Below, one piece after another: positions 6,718-14,128 of a stretch of DNA of 25,186 bases. Made by a program: the position numbers and the translations under genes. The first letter of the stretch is position 1. Each line of letters opens with the position of its first letter. The DNA lies in contig JABWBL010000003.1 in assembly GCA_013360535.1 (NCBI GenBank), positions 1 to 25,186 of the forward strand, written 5' to 3'. This DNA comes from Planctomycetaceae bacterium (GTDB lineage: Bacteria; Planctomycetota; UBA1135; GCA-002686595). The notes beneath the pieces were generated by a model that saw only the letters and a program-made list of their open reading frames with translations, ran no database searches and was not told the DNA's origin.

Positions 6718-7764
6718 ATGTCGAACCAAACGCTGCCGACCCTCGACTTCGTCGCCCGCAACTACCGCAACTTCAACGCTCGCGCGACGCGCGACGCGCT
6801 GTACGCGTATTGGGATCACGTGCGCGGCGGCGGGAAGATGTTCTGGGCCGTCGCGGGCGCGATGAGCTCCGCGCAGCTCGGCATCAGCCTCGCGCCCGCG
6901 ATCCGCAAGGGCCTGATCCACGGGCTCTCGGTCACTGGCGCGAACCTCGAGGAGAGCCTGTTCCGGCTCGTGGCGCACCACGGCTACAAGGATTTCCCCG
7001 AGTACCGCTACTTCACCAAGCGCGACGACACGAAGATCCTCGAGGACCGCATGCGCCGTGTGACCGACACGAGCATCCCCGAGGACGAGGCCTTCCGCGC
7101 GGTCGAGAAGTTCCTCGTGCCGATGTGGCTCGAGGCGACGAAGAAGGGCGAGCGCCGCTTCTGGCACGAGTACTTCTACGAGCTCGTGCTGCGCCTCCCG
7201 AAGAAGCTCTTCGAGGGCAACCCCGAGGAGTGCTGGCTGCTCGCGGCGGCCGAAGCGAACCTGCCGATCGTCGTGCCGGGCCACGAGGATTCGACGTTCG
7301 GCAACATCTTCGCTTCGCACGTGAAGACCGGCGAATGCGACGCGCGCATCGTCAAGTCGGGCATCGAGTACATGGCCGCGCTCTACGACCAGTACGCGGT
7401 GCTTTCCAAGGGCAAGGGCGTCGGTTTCTTCCAGATCGGCGGCGGCATCGCCGGCGATTTCCCGATCTGCGTCGTGCCGTCGATCAAGTACGACCTGCAG
7501 CAGCCCGTGAAGCCCTGGGCCTACTTCTGCCAGATCTCGGACTCGACCACGTCCTACGGCTCGTACTCGGGCGCGACGCCGAACGAGAAGATCACGTGGG
7601 ACAAGCTCACCGAGGACACGCCGATGTTCGTGATCGAGTCGGACGCGACGATCGTCGCGCCGCTGATGCTGCAGGCGTTGCTCGAGGCGAAAGCCGACCC
7701 CAAGGGCGCCGACGCGATCATCAAGGCTTCGCGCAAGCTGACGAGCAAGTCGCGCGCGCGCTAG
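6718..7764 (+). CDS. Deoxyhypusine synthase family protein
   Basis: 348 residues from ATG 6718. Deoxyhypusine-synthase family blocks occur in order: FWAVAGAMSSAQLGISLAP with IRKGLIHGLSVTGANLEESL (NAD-site region, residues 42-81), the PIVVPGHEDSTFG loop (183-195), FFQIGGGIAGDFPI (237-250) and SGATPNEKITWDKLTED (284-300). K296 in WDKL aligns with the catalytic lysine of the eukaryotic enzyme (there in W-G-K-I). The family transfers the aminobutyl group of spermidine using NAD; bacteria lack the eIF5A substrate, and bacterial members are thought to act in polyamine metabolism such as homospermidine formation. It is cytoplasmic. There is no Shine-Dalgarno of note. Its stop lies in the same CTAG palindrome as the stop of the convergent gene. 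Confidence 0.92.
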   Translation: MSNQTLPTLDFVARNYRNFNARATRDALYAYWDHVRGGGKMFWAVAGAMSSAQLGISLAPAIRKGLIHGLSVTGANLEESLFRLVAHHGYKDFPEYRYFTKRDDTKILEDRMRRVTDTSIPEDEAFRAVEKFLVPMWLEATKKGERRFWHEYFYELVLRLPKKLFEGNPEECWLLAAAEANLPIVVPGHEDSTFGNIFASHVKTGECDARIVKSGIEYMAALYDQYAVLSKGKGVGFFQIGGGIAGDFPICVVPSIKYDLQQPVKPWAYFCQISDSTTSYGSYSGATPNEKITWDKLTEDTPMFVIESDATIVAPLMLQALLEAKADPKGADAIIKASRKLTSKSRAR

Positions 7765-9539
7765 CGCGAGTACACGAAGACCTGCGGCGCTTCCGCGGGG
7801 AACACGGCGACGAGCTGCCAGCCCGGCGGCTCGTCGCCGTCGGCTTGGGGCCAGCGTGAGCCCGCGCGCTCGGCGGTTTCGTCCACCTCGACGATCAGGT
7901 AGCGAACGCGCTCGCCTTCGGAGCTCGCGAGCAGTTGCTCGAGCGCGGCGTCGTCTTCCGGTCGCGGCAGGCGCGTCGCGAGCAGCGATCGGTCCCAGTC
8001 GAAGCCCGAGGTCGAGCTCGGGCCGAGCAGGTAGACGACGTCGCGACCCGCCTCCTCGCGCTCGAGCAACCACGCGTGCAGCTCGCGCGAGGCGTTCGAC
8101 TCGCGGAAGCGCAGCGGGCGGGCGAAAGGCAGTGCCGGAACGAAGGCCGTCACGACGCAGAGTGCCGTGCATCCGACCATGGCGAGCCGCAGCGTGCGGC
8201 GCGACGAGTCCGTCGCGCGCGAGGTCCAGCTCGCGAGGGCCGGCGCCAAGAGCGGCACCAGAACCGCGAGAAAGCGCCGATCCGAGGCGATCTGCGCGTA
8301 CCAGGCGAAACTCGCGATCCACAGGGCGAGGACGAACGCCAGCGTCGCTCGCTCCCTGCGGTTGCCCATGCGCAACACTCCGACCGCCAGCGCGAGCAGC
8401 GCCAGTGCGCCGAGGAACGCGCCGAATCCACCCGGAGCGATGACTTGGGTTGCCTCGAAGGCGTGCGCAACTTGCTTGACGAAGCCTGAAGCGAGCCGCG
8501 ACAACGCGTCCGCGATTCCATGGTGCTCGAACCACGTCGACGCACTGGCGCCGGCGAGCGCCTCGGCGTCGTAGAACTGCTCCCAACGGTCGAGCCAGAA
8601 GCCGTGGCGCGAGTTGACGTTGTGGAACGCGTAGCCGAAGCGCAGCTGGTTGCGCACGAGCAGCGGCAGGCCCGTCGCCAGAAAGCCGAGCGCCAAGGGC
8701 AGCAGTGCCCGCCAGCTCGCGCGGCGGCGGTTCCACAGGATCGCGAGGCCCAGCGCGAGCGCGAGCAGCACGGCCGTGCCCTTGGCCAGAAACGCGAGCC
8801 CGAGGCACGCACCCGCCGCGAGCCAGCGCAGGGTTCCGCGCTCTTCGTCCTCACGCGTCGCGAGGTCGAGCGCGAGCACCGCAAACAGGATCCACCAGCT
8901 CTCGCAGGCCGTCAGCACGGCGAACTCGACGAAACTCGCGTTCGTGACGAGCAGCGCGCCCGCCGCCAGCGCCCCAAGCTCGCCGCCGCGCCTTCGGCAC
9001 GCGCGCAGCACCACGAGCAGCGCCAGCGCCGCGCCCACGAAGCTCACGAGCTTCGACGCGAGCAGCATCGCGTTCGTGCTCCCCGCCCACGGTACGAGCA
9101 GCATCAGGTACAGCGGATGCCGGTTGTCCTCGGTCCAGCTCCCCTCGAAGCAGCTCGCCACGAAGGCGCGCAGTCCACCACGTTCCGCAAGCTCGAGAGC
9201 CTCGCCCAGATAGAACTTCGTGTCCTCGCTCACCGGACCCGAGCGCCACTCCAGCGCGAGAGCCATCAGCGCGAGCGCGCCGACGAACGCGAGGTCGCTC
9301 CAGCGAGTGCCCCGCGTGTCCTCCGCCTCGACCGGCTCCCTCCGCAGCCATTCCCGCACCCGCGGCCCGAGCGCGAGCGCCACACCGAGCCCTGCGAGCG
9401 CCCACCTCAGCGTCTCCACGCGCCGCGCATCGAAGAACCAGCTGCCGCGCAGCTGCGGGAACACCGCCGCTGGCTCGAGGGCCAGAGCGACGATCACCGT
9501 CGCCCCACCCAGCCCCGCAAAAAGCCAGCGCGAACCCAC
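7761..9539 (-). CDS. GT-C type membrane glycosyltransferase (family 39/ArnT-like)
   Basis: 592 residues from a GTG at 9539. It is a polytopic membrane protein with roughly ten or more hydrophobic helices and a large first loop carrying SEDTKFYLGEALELAERGG and NRHPLYLML. That pattern matches the acidic first-loop motif of dolichyl/undecaprenyl-phosphate-sugar transferases (PMT/ArnT-like GT-C enzymes). The final 100 residues form a soluble domain (DVVYLLGPSSTSGFDWDRSL and similar). It probably transfers a sugar from a lipid-linked donor on the outer face of the membrane; the acceptor is unknown. It starts 12 bases after the stop of the dehydrogenase gene, so they are probably one transcript. 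It ends convergently with the deoxyhypusine-synthase-like gene, sharing CTAG at 7761-7764. Confidence 0.8.
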   Translation of the reverse strand: MGSRWLFAGLGGATVIVALALEPAAVFPQLRGSWFFDARRVETLRWALAGLGVALALGPRVREWLRREPVEAEDTRGTRWSDLAFVGALALMALALEWRSGPVSEDTKFYLGEALELAERGGLRAFVASCFEGSWTEDNRHPLYLMLLVPWAGSTNAMLLASKLVSFVGAALALLVVLRACRRRGGELGALAAGALLVTNASFVEFAVLTACESWWILFAVLALDLATREDEERGTLRWLAAGACLGLAFLAKGTAVLLALALGLAILWNRRRASWRALLPLALGFLATGLPLLVRNQLRFGYAFHNVNSRHGFWLDRWEQFYDAEALAGASASTWFEHHGIADALSRLASGFVKQVAHAFEATQVIAPGGFGAFLGALALLALAVGVLRMGNRRERATLAFVLALWIASFAWYAQIASDRRFLAVLVPLLAPALASWTSRATDSSRRTLRLAMVGCTALCVVTAFVPALPFARPLRFRESNASRELHAWLLEREEAGRDVVYLLGPSSTSGFDWDRSLLATRLPRPEDDAALEQLLASSEGERVRYLIVEVDETAERAGSRWPQADGDEPPGWQLVAVFPAEAPQVFVYSR

Positions 9540-9551
9540 GTCCGTCCGCGC

Positions 9552-10658
9552 TCAGTACCCGAGCTTCTTGTCGACGACGTTGAGCAGCGGCTCACCGGCG
9601 CCGAAGCGCCGCAGGTTCTCGCTCAGCAGCTCGAAGGCGCGCTCGCCCGAGAGGTCGCCGTCCGCGGCGATGTGCGGCGTGATCAGCACGCGCGGGTGCG
9701 CCCAGAGAGGATGGTCCTTCGGCAGGGGCTCGGGCTCCGTGACGTCGAGGCACGCGCCGCCCAGATGCCCCGACTCGAGCGCCGCGAGCAGCGCCTGCGT
9801 ATCGACGACCTTGCCGCGAGCGATGTTGACGAGCATCGCGCCCGGCTTCATCGCGGCGAGTGCGTGTGCGTCGATCAGGTTCTCGGTCTCCGCTGTCAGC
9901 GGCACGCACAGCACGACCACGTCGGACTGCGCGAGCAGCTCGAGCGTGTCCTCCGGCTTGCCGACGCGCTCGATCCACGCCGGGCGCTCGCCCTCCGTGC
10001 GCCGCGTCGCGAGCACGCGCATGCCGAACGCATGGCCGCGCACGGCCACTTCGCCGCCGATGCCGCCCAGTCCGAGCACGAGCAGCGTGCGCCCCTGCAG
10101 CGCGAACGCCTTGCCGTCGGATCCGCCGCGCGCCCAAGTCCGTTCCTGCTGCCGCTCCGCATAGAAGCGCAGGTCGCGCGCGAGCGAGAGCACCATCCCG
10201 AACACGTGGTCCGCGATCGCGGGCCCGTAGGCGCCCTTCTGGTTGGTCATCACGATGCGCTCGTCGTCCACGAGCGCCTTGACGCCCATGTAGCGATCGA
10301 CGCCCGCGCTCATCGACTGCACCCAGCGCACGTTCGGCGCCTTGGCGAGGAACTCCGCCGTCGCGAAACGCGCATCGACGCCGTCCGCTTCCTGCGCGCG
10401 TTCGAGCGCCTGTTCGCGCGACAGCCCCGCCACCACGCGCACGTTCCGCGCCACCTTCGCCAGCTGCTCCAGCTCACCCGGCTCGAGCGCCCCCGCGAAG
10501 TAGGTGAGTTCTCGCTGCGGCCTCTCGATCGCCACGCGCGTGTTGCGCAGTGACCCGAATTCCCCCGCGCTTTCCGCTGCAGGCGTCGTCGAACACGCGG
10601 CGACGCTCCACAACAACCCGAGGCTGCCGACGACGAACCGCGCGGTGGCGAGCTTCAT
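9552..10658 (-). CDS. D-2-hydroxyacid dehydrogenase with a lipoprotein signal
   Basis: 368 residues from ATG 10658. The first 22 residues look like a lipoprotein signal: K2 and R7, core FVVGSLGLLWS, lipobox V-A-A-C22, then a Ser/Ala-rich linker. The rest is a complete D-isomer-specific 2-hydroxyacid dehydrogenase: NAD-binding LVLGLGGIGGEVAVRG (GxGxxG at 196-201), PLTAETENLID, and the catalytic triad Arg281 (NIARGKVVD), Glu308 (LDVTEPEPLP), His329 (LITPHIAAD). Such enzymes reduce 2-keto acids with NAD(P)H and are normally cytoplasmic, so an export signal is odd. An upstream ATG at 10709 would add 17 residues and bury the signal; I prefer 10658. The glycosyltransferase gene follows after 12 bases, and the FG-GAP gene ends 64 bases upstream on the same strand. 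Confidence 0.9.
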   Translation of the reverse strand: MKLATARFVVGSLGLLWSVAACSTTPAAESAGEFGSLRNTRVAIERPQRELTYFAGALEPGELEQLAKVARNVRVVAGLSREQALERAQEADGVDARFATAEFLAKAPNVRWVQSMSAGVDRYMGVKALVDDERIVMTNQKGAYGPAIADHVFGMVLSLARDLRFYAERQQERTWARGGSDGKAFALQGRTLLVLGLGGIGGEVAVRGHAFGMRVLATRRTEGERPAWIERVGKPEDTLELLAQSDVVVLCVPLTAETENLIDAHALAAMKPGAMLVNIARGKVVDTQALLAALESGHLGGACLDVTEPEPLPKDHPLWAHPRVLITPHIAADGDLSGERAFELLSENLRRFGAGEPLLNVVDKKLGY

Positions 10659-10722
10659 GGAGCACGAGCCTACACCTGCCGGCGCCGTGCCGCGATCCGC
10701 CGACGCCACTCGCGGCCGGTGC

Positions 10723-12351
10723 TCAGGGTCGGAAGCCGATGCGAAGCCCGTCGGTCGTGTTGACGCCCCAGGTGCCGAAGCCGGTGTCGCGATAGAAGAC
10801 CTGGAACGTCCATGTCGTGCCCGCCGCGAGCGCGGCGATCGGATAATTGCCGGAGGAGCGATCGAGGTACTTGGCGGCGAAGCCCTGCGAGTCCGAAAGC
10901 GTCGGAGCGAGCCGGTAGGTTTGCCCGCTGGGGCAGCGGAACCCGTCGAAGAACGGCACCTGCAGCGTGCTCGTGCCGAAGAAGAACACGCAGCTCTTGC
11001 CGGGCGGCAAGCCCTCGGCCGTCAGCGTGAGGTCGTTCGCCGCGACGGAATTCGTGCCGATGTGATCGATCAGGGCTCCGGCTCCGGCGGAGTTCGGCGA
11101 GGTCACGCAGGCGCGGTCGAACACGCGGTCGTCGAACGAGAAGACGAAGGCCTGCTGGGCGAATCCTGCGCCGACGAACAGGTCGCTGCGCCCGTCGTGG
11201 TCGAGGTCTCCGATGAACTCGGTCGTCCCGCCGATGTAGTTGGTGCCCGGCACGAGGATCTGCTGGATCAACGCGCCGTCGTAGCCTCGGTAGATCCGGA
11301 CGGCGCCGGATTGTGCTGTCTCGACGGGTGCGCCCAGCGCGAAGTCGGGCACGCCATCGCCGTCGTAATCGTGACCGCCGGAAACGACGGCGGCATAGCT
11401 GCCGTCCGTCACGGAGCCGCGCACATGGAGCACGCTTCCGTCGGCGCCCGAGAACACCGTGCCGGTCCCGCTGTCGGGCAACGAACCGAACGCGGCCCGC
11501 GACGCCCCGACGATCACGTCGTCGAAGCCGTCCGAGTTCACGTCGCCCGCACCGTCGACCTTGACGCCGAACCAGTCACCGAAGGCCACGCCGTTGAGCT
11601 GCCGCACCAGGGCCCCATCGGGGCCCGAGAACACGCGCGCGTAGCCCTTGGCGATTCCATTGCTCGTCTGCGGGGCTCCGACGATGAAGTCCGGCAGGCC
11701 GTCGGCGTTGACGTCACCGCAGGCGGCGACCGAGAGTCCGAAGCCGTCGGAAGCTCCCAGTCCGATCAGAGTGTAGAGCTCGGCTCCGTCGGCTCCCGAG
11801 AACACCCGCACGTATCCCGCGTTGACCGCGCCGATGTCGCCGCCCGTGGCGCCGACGGCGAGGTCCGGCTTGCCGTCTCCGTTGACGTCGCCGATCGCCG
11901 CAGCGCTGGTGCCGAAAAACTCCGCCTGCGCGCGACCTTCCAGCGTGCGCAGCAACGCGCCCGTGGCGCCGTCGCGGAGCTCGACCACTCCGGCGGACGA
12001 CATCGACGGCAGGTCGCGTTCGCTCGCTCCAAGGAAGAACTCGTCTCGTCCGTCGCCGTTGAGGTCGCCCGCTGTACCCAGGCTCCGTCCCAGCGAATCG
12101 TCGTTTCCGATGTACTCGTACAGGATCGCGCCGGTCCGTCCGTCGTAGACCCGCACGAGCGGCGCCAGCGACGGCGAGGGCGCCGCGACCATCACGTCGA
12201 CGTAGCCGTCGCCGTTGACGTCGCCCGCGGAAGCCGCGACGGAGCCGAAGCTCCACTGCGGGCAGGTGTAAGTCTCCAGACGGAACTGCGCCGACGCGAA
12301 GGAGTGGAGCGAGGCGACGGAAACGAACACGAGCATCGGGCGGTGGATCAA
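10723..12351 (-). CDS. Exported seven-repeat FG-GAP protein with divergent C-terminal module
   Basis: 542 residues from a TTG at 12351, chosen because AAGGAG (12359-12364) sits seven bases upstream and the product then has a proper signal peptide (IHRPMLVFVSVASLHSFASA before Gln). The ATG at 12336 has no good ribosome site and lacks the basic n-region. Seven calcium-loop repeats are countable: DVNGDGYVDVMVAA, DLNGDGRDEFFLGA, DVNGDGKPDLAVGA, DVNADGLPDFIVGA, DVNSDGFDDVIVGA, DYDGDGVPDFALGA and DLDHDGRSDLFVGA, implying one seven-bladed propeller. The C-terminal 130 residues replace the usual YC...GCTP start with ACVTSPNSAGAG, but keep VFFFGTSTLQVPFFDGF and a VFYRDTGFG ending, so this is a divergent version of the shared module. 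It is divergent from the 12545 gene across 193 bases. Confidence 0.87.
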   Translation of the reverse strand: MIHRPMLVFVSVASLHSFASAQFRLETYTCPQWSFGSVAASAGDVNGDGYVDVMVAAPSPSLAPLVRVYDGRTGAILYEYIGNDDSLGRSLGTAGDLNGDGRDEFFLGASERDLPSMSSAGVVELRDGATGALLRTLEGRAQAEFFGTSAAAIGDVNGDGKPDLAVGATGGDIGAVNAGYVRVFSGADGAELYTLIGLGASDGFGLSVAACGDVNADGLPDFIVGAPQTSNGIAKGYARVFSGPDGALVRQLNGVAFGDWFGVKVDGAGDVNSDGFDDVIVGASRAAFGSLPDSGTGTVFSGADGSVLHVRGSVTDGSYAAVVSGGHDYDGDGVPDFALGAPVETAQSGAVRIYRGYDGALIQQILVPGTNYIGGTTEFIGDLDHDGRSDLFVGAGFAQQAFVFSFDDRVFDRACVTSPNSAGAGALIDHIGTNSVAANDLTLTAEGLPPGKSCVFFFGTSTLQVPFFDGFRCPSGQTYRLAPTLSDSQGFAAKYLDRSSGNYPIAALAAGTTWTFQVFYRDTGFGTWGVNTTDGLRIGFRP

Positions 12352-12358
12352 CTGGAGG

Positions 12359-12364
12359 CTCCTT
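12359..12364 (-). promoter_or_regulatory. Ribosome binding site deciding a TTG start
   Basis: AAGGAG on the minus strand, seven bases upstream of TTG at 12351-12349. The nearest ATG (12336) would be 22 bases away from it, so this site supports the rarer TTG start of the FG-GAP gene. Confidence 0.55.
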
Positions 12365-12544
12365 GCGTCGCGAGTTTCGGCGACGCGGCAAGCGGCATGG
12401 AGGCTAGTCGCCTCCCGGGATTCGCGCAATGCGTCGGGGAAGTCCACGAAATGCGCACGTTGGGCCCAAGCCGAGTTTCAGGAACTCGCGTATCCTCTGC
12501 GGACCCTTCGGATGTGTTCGGAGTCCTGTTCACGAGGATCTGTG

Positions 12545-14128
12545 ATGCTGCGTTCTCTCGTCGCGACCGCTCTGGTCGCGTTGCTCGCACCTCTTGCCGC
12601 GGCCCAGTGCGTGGTCTTCGAGGATCTCTCCCACTCCTTCACGGGCCAGGCCGGCAACCAGTTCGGCCAGAGTGTCGTCGCCGACGGTGAGCTCGCGTGG
12701 GTGGGGGCGCCTTCCTACACGACCCATGGCGCCGTGTTCGTGATGCAGCGCGTCGCTCTGGAGTGGAAGCAGGTCGCGCAGATCCTGCCGCCGGCGTTCG
12801 ACAGCAACGGTCTGTTCGGCAAGGCCGTCGCGAAGACCGGAAACTGGCTCTTCATCGGACAGCCGGGGAAAGACGGCGTCGGATTCAACGAGGGGCGGGT
12901 CCATGTCTACCAAGGTGCTGGGGCGAGCTGGGCGTTCCACTCGACCCTCGCGGGCTCGAGCGTGGTCGCGAATCAGGCCTTCGGAGACGCGCTCTCGGCG
13001 GACGGCGACACGCTCGTGGTTGGCGCCGCTGTGGATGGCGGTGGCGAGGCCTACATCTTCGAGTGGAACGGCTCGGCCTGGCTCGAGACGACCCTGCTCG
13101 CGCCGTCGGAGCTGGTGCACCTGGACCGCTTCGGCAACTCCTGCTCGCTGGAGGGGAATTGGCTGGCGATCGGTGCGCCGGGGCACGATGCCGCCGGGCC
13201 CAACGTCGGCGCCGCCTACGTGTTCCGCCGCACCAACGGGGTGTTCCAGCAGCAGGCGAAGCTCGAGCCCAGCGACTCGACGGCCAACCAGAACTTCGGC
13301 GGCGCGGTGGCGCTGTCCGGCTCGTCGCTCGCGGTTTCTGCCGCGGGTTTCGACTCGAGCACCTATCTCGGCGGTCGGGTCTACGTGCTCACGCGCCAGT
13401 CGGGCTTCTGGGTGGAGGAGGCTCACTTGCAGGGAAACGGCATGCAATCGAGCGTTTTCGGAGCTTCGCTCGCATTCGATTCCAACCGCCTGCTCATCGG
13501 CGCTCCGAGCCGCAACTACGCGCGTCTCTTCGAACGCAGTGGAACGGCCTGGAGCCTCGCGTCTCACATCACGCCGTCGCTCCAGGGGCTCGAACGATTC
13601 GGCACCTCGGCGGCTCTCTCGGGCAACACCCTGTTCCTCGGGGCTCCGAACGGCACCGGCGCCGTGTCCACGACCGGCAACCTGCGCACCTACCGCGACC
13701 AGCCGGTCGCCGGGACGTACTGCACCGCCAAGACCAACAGCGCCGGTTGCACGCCACAGATCTCGATCACCGGGACGTTGAGCGCATCCGCGCCTTCGCC
13801 CTGCTCGGTCCAGGCGAGCGACGTGCTCGACAACAGGTTCGGGATGTTCGTGTACGGAACGAGCGGACCGCAGGCCGTTCCGTTCCTCGGCGGCTGGCTG
13901 TGCTTCAACCTGCCGCTGCGGCGCACGAACGCCCTCAACTCCGGCGGAACGGGCCCGTGCGGCGGCAGCTTCAATTTCGATCTCGCCGCCTGGGTCGCCT
14001 CCGGCAACGATCCCTCGCTCGTCGCCGGCGGCCGCGTCTGGGGGCAATTCTGGAGCCGCGACCCCGGCTTCGTGTCGCCCAACAACTCGAATCTCACCAA
14101 CGCGATCTATGCCACCATTTGCCCTTGA
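12545..14128 (+). CDS. Exported FG-GAP_2-type beta-propeller protein with Cys-marked C-terminal module
   Basis: 527 residues from ATG 12545, with GAGGA at 12534-12538 and six-base spacing. Signal peptide MLRSLVATALVALLAPLAAA, then Gln-Cys. The repeats are of the FG-GAP_2 kind without calcium loops: FGQSVVADGELAWVGAP, GNWLFIGQPGKDG, GDTLVVGAAVDGGGEAYIFE, GNWLAIGAPGHDAAGPNVGA, GSSLAVSAAGFDSS, SNRLLIGAPSRN and GNTLFLGAPNGTG, seven in all, again fitting a seven-bladed propeller. Residues about 392-527 are the shared module: YCTAKTNSAGCTP, GWLCFNLPLRRT, CGGSFNFDL, FWSRDPGF. It is probably secreted or surface-bound; no enzymatic motif is seen. It is followed directly by another FG-GAP gene on the same strand, likely one transcript. 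Confidence 0.87.
   Translation: MLRSLVATALVALLAPLAAAQCVVFEDLSHSFTGQAGNQFGQSVVADGELAWVGAPSYTTHGAVFVMQRVALEWKQVAQILPPAFDSNGLFGKAVAKTGNWLFIGQPGKDGVGFNEGRVHVYQGAGASWAFHSTLAGSSVVANQAFGDALSADGDTLVVGAAVDGGGEAYIFEWNGSAWLETTLLAPSELVHLDRFGNSCSLEGNWLAIGAPGHDAAGPNVGAAYVFRRTNGVFQQQAKLEPSDSTANQNFGGAVALSGSSLAVSAAGFDSSTYLGGRVYVLTRQSGFWVEEAHLQGNGMQSSVFGASLAFDSNRLLIGAPSRNYARLFERSGTAWSLASHITPSLQGLERFGTSAALSGNTLFLGAPNGTGAVSTTGNLRTYRDQPVAGTYCTAKTNSAGCTPQISITGTLSASAPSPCSVQASDVLDNRFGMFVYGTSGPQAVPFLGGWLCFNLPLRRTNALNSGGTGPCGGSFNFDLAAWVASGNDPSLVAGGRVWGQFWSRDPGFVSPNNSNLTNAIYATICP

Noticed and set aside
6169..8808. 879-codon minus-strand frame over the membrane protein, deoxyhypusine-synthase-like and glycosyltransferase genes
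   Set aside because: It crosses well-supported genes in another frame, and its protein is low-complexity Arg/Ala sequence.
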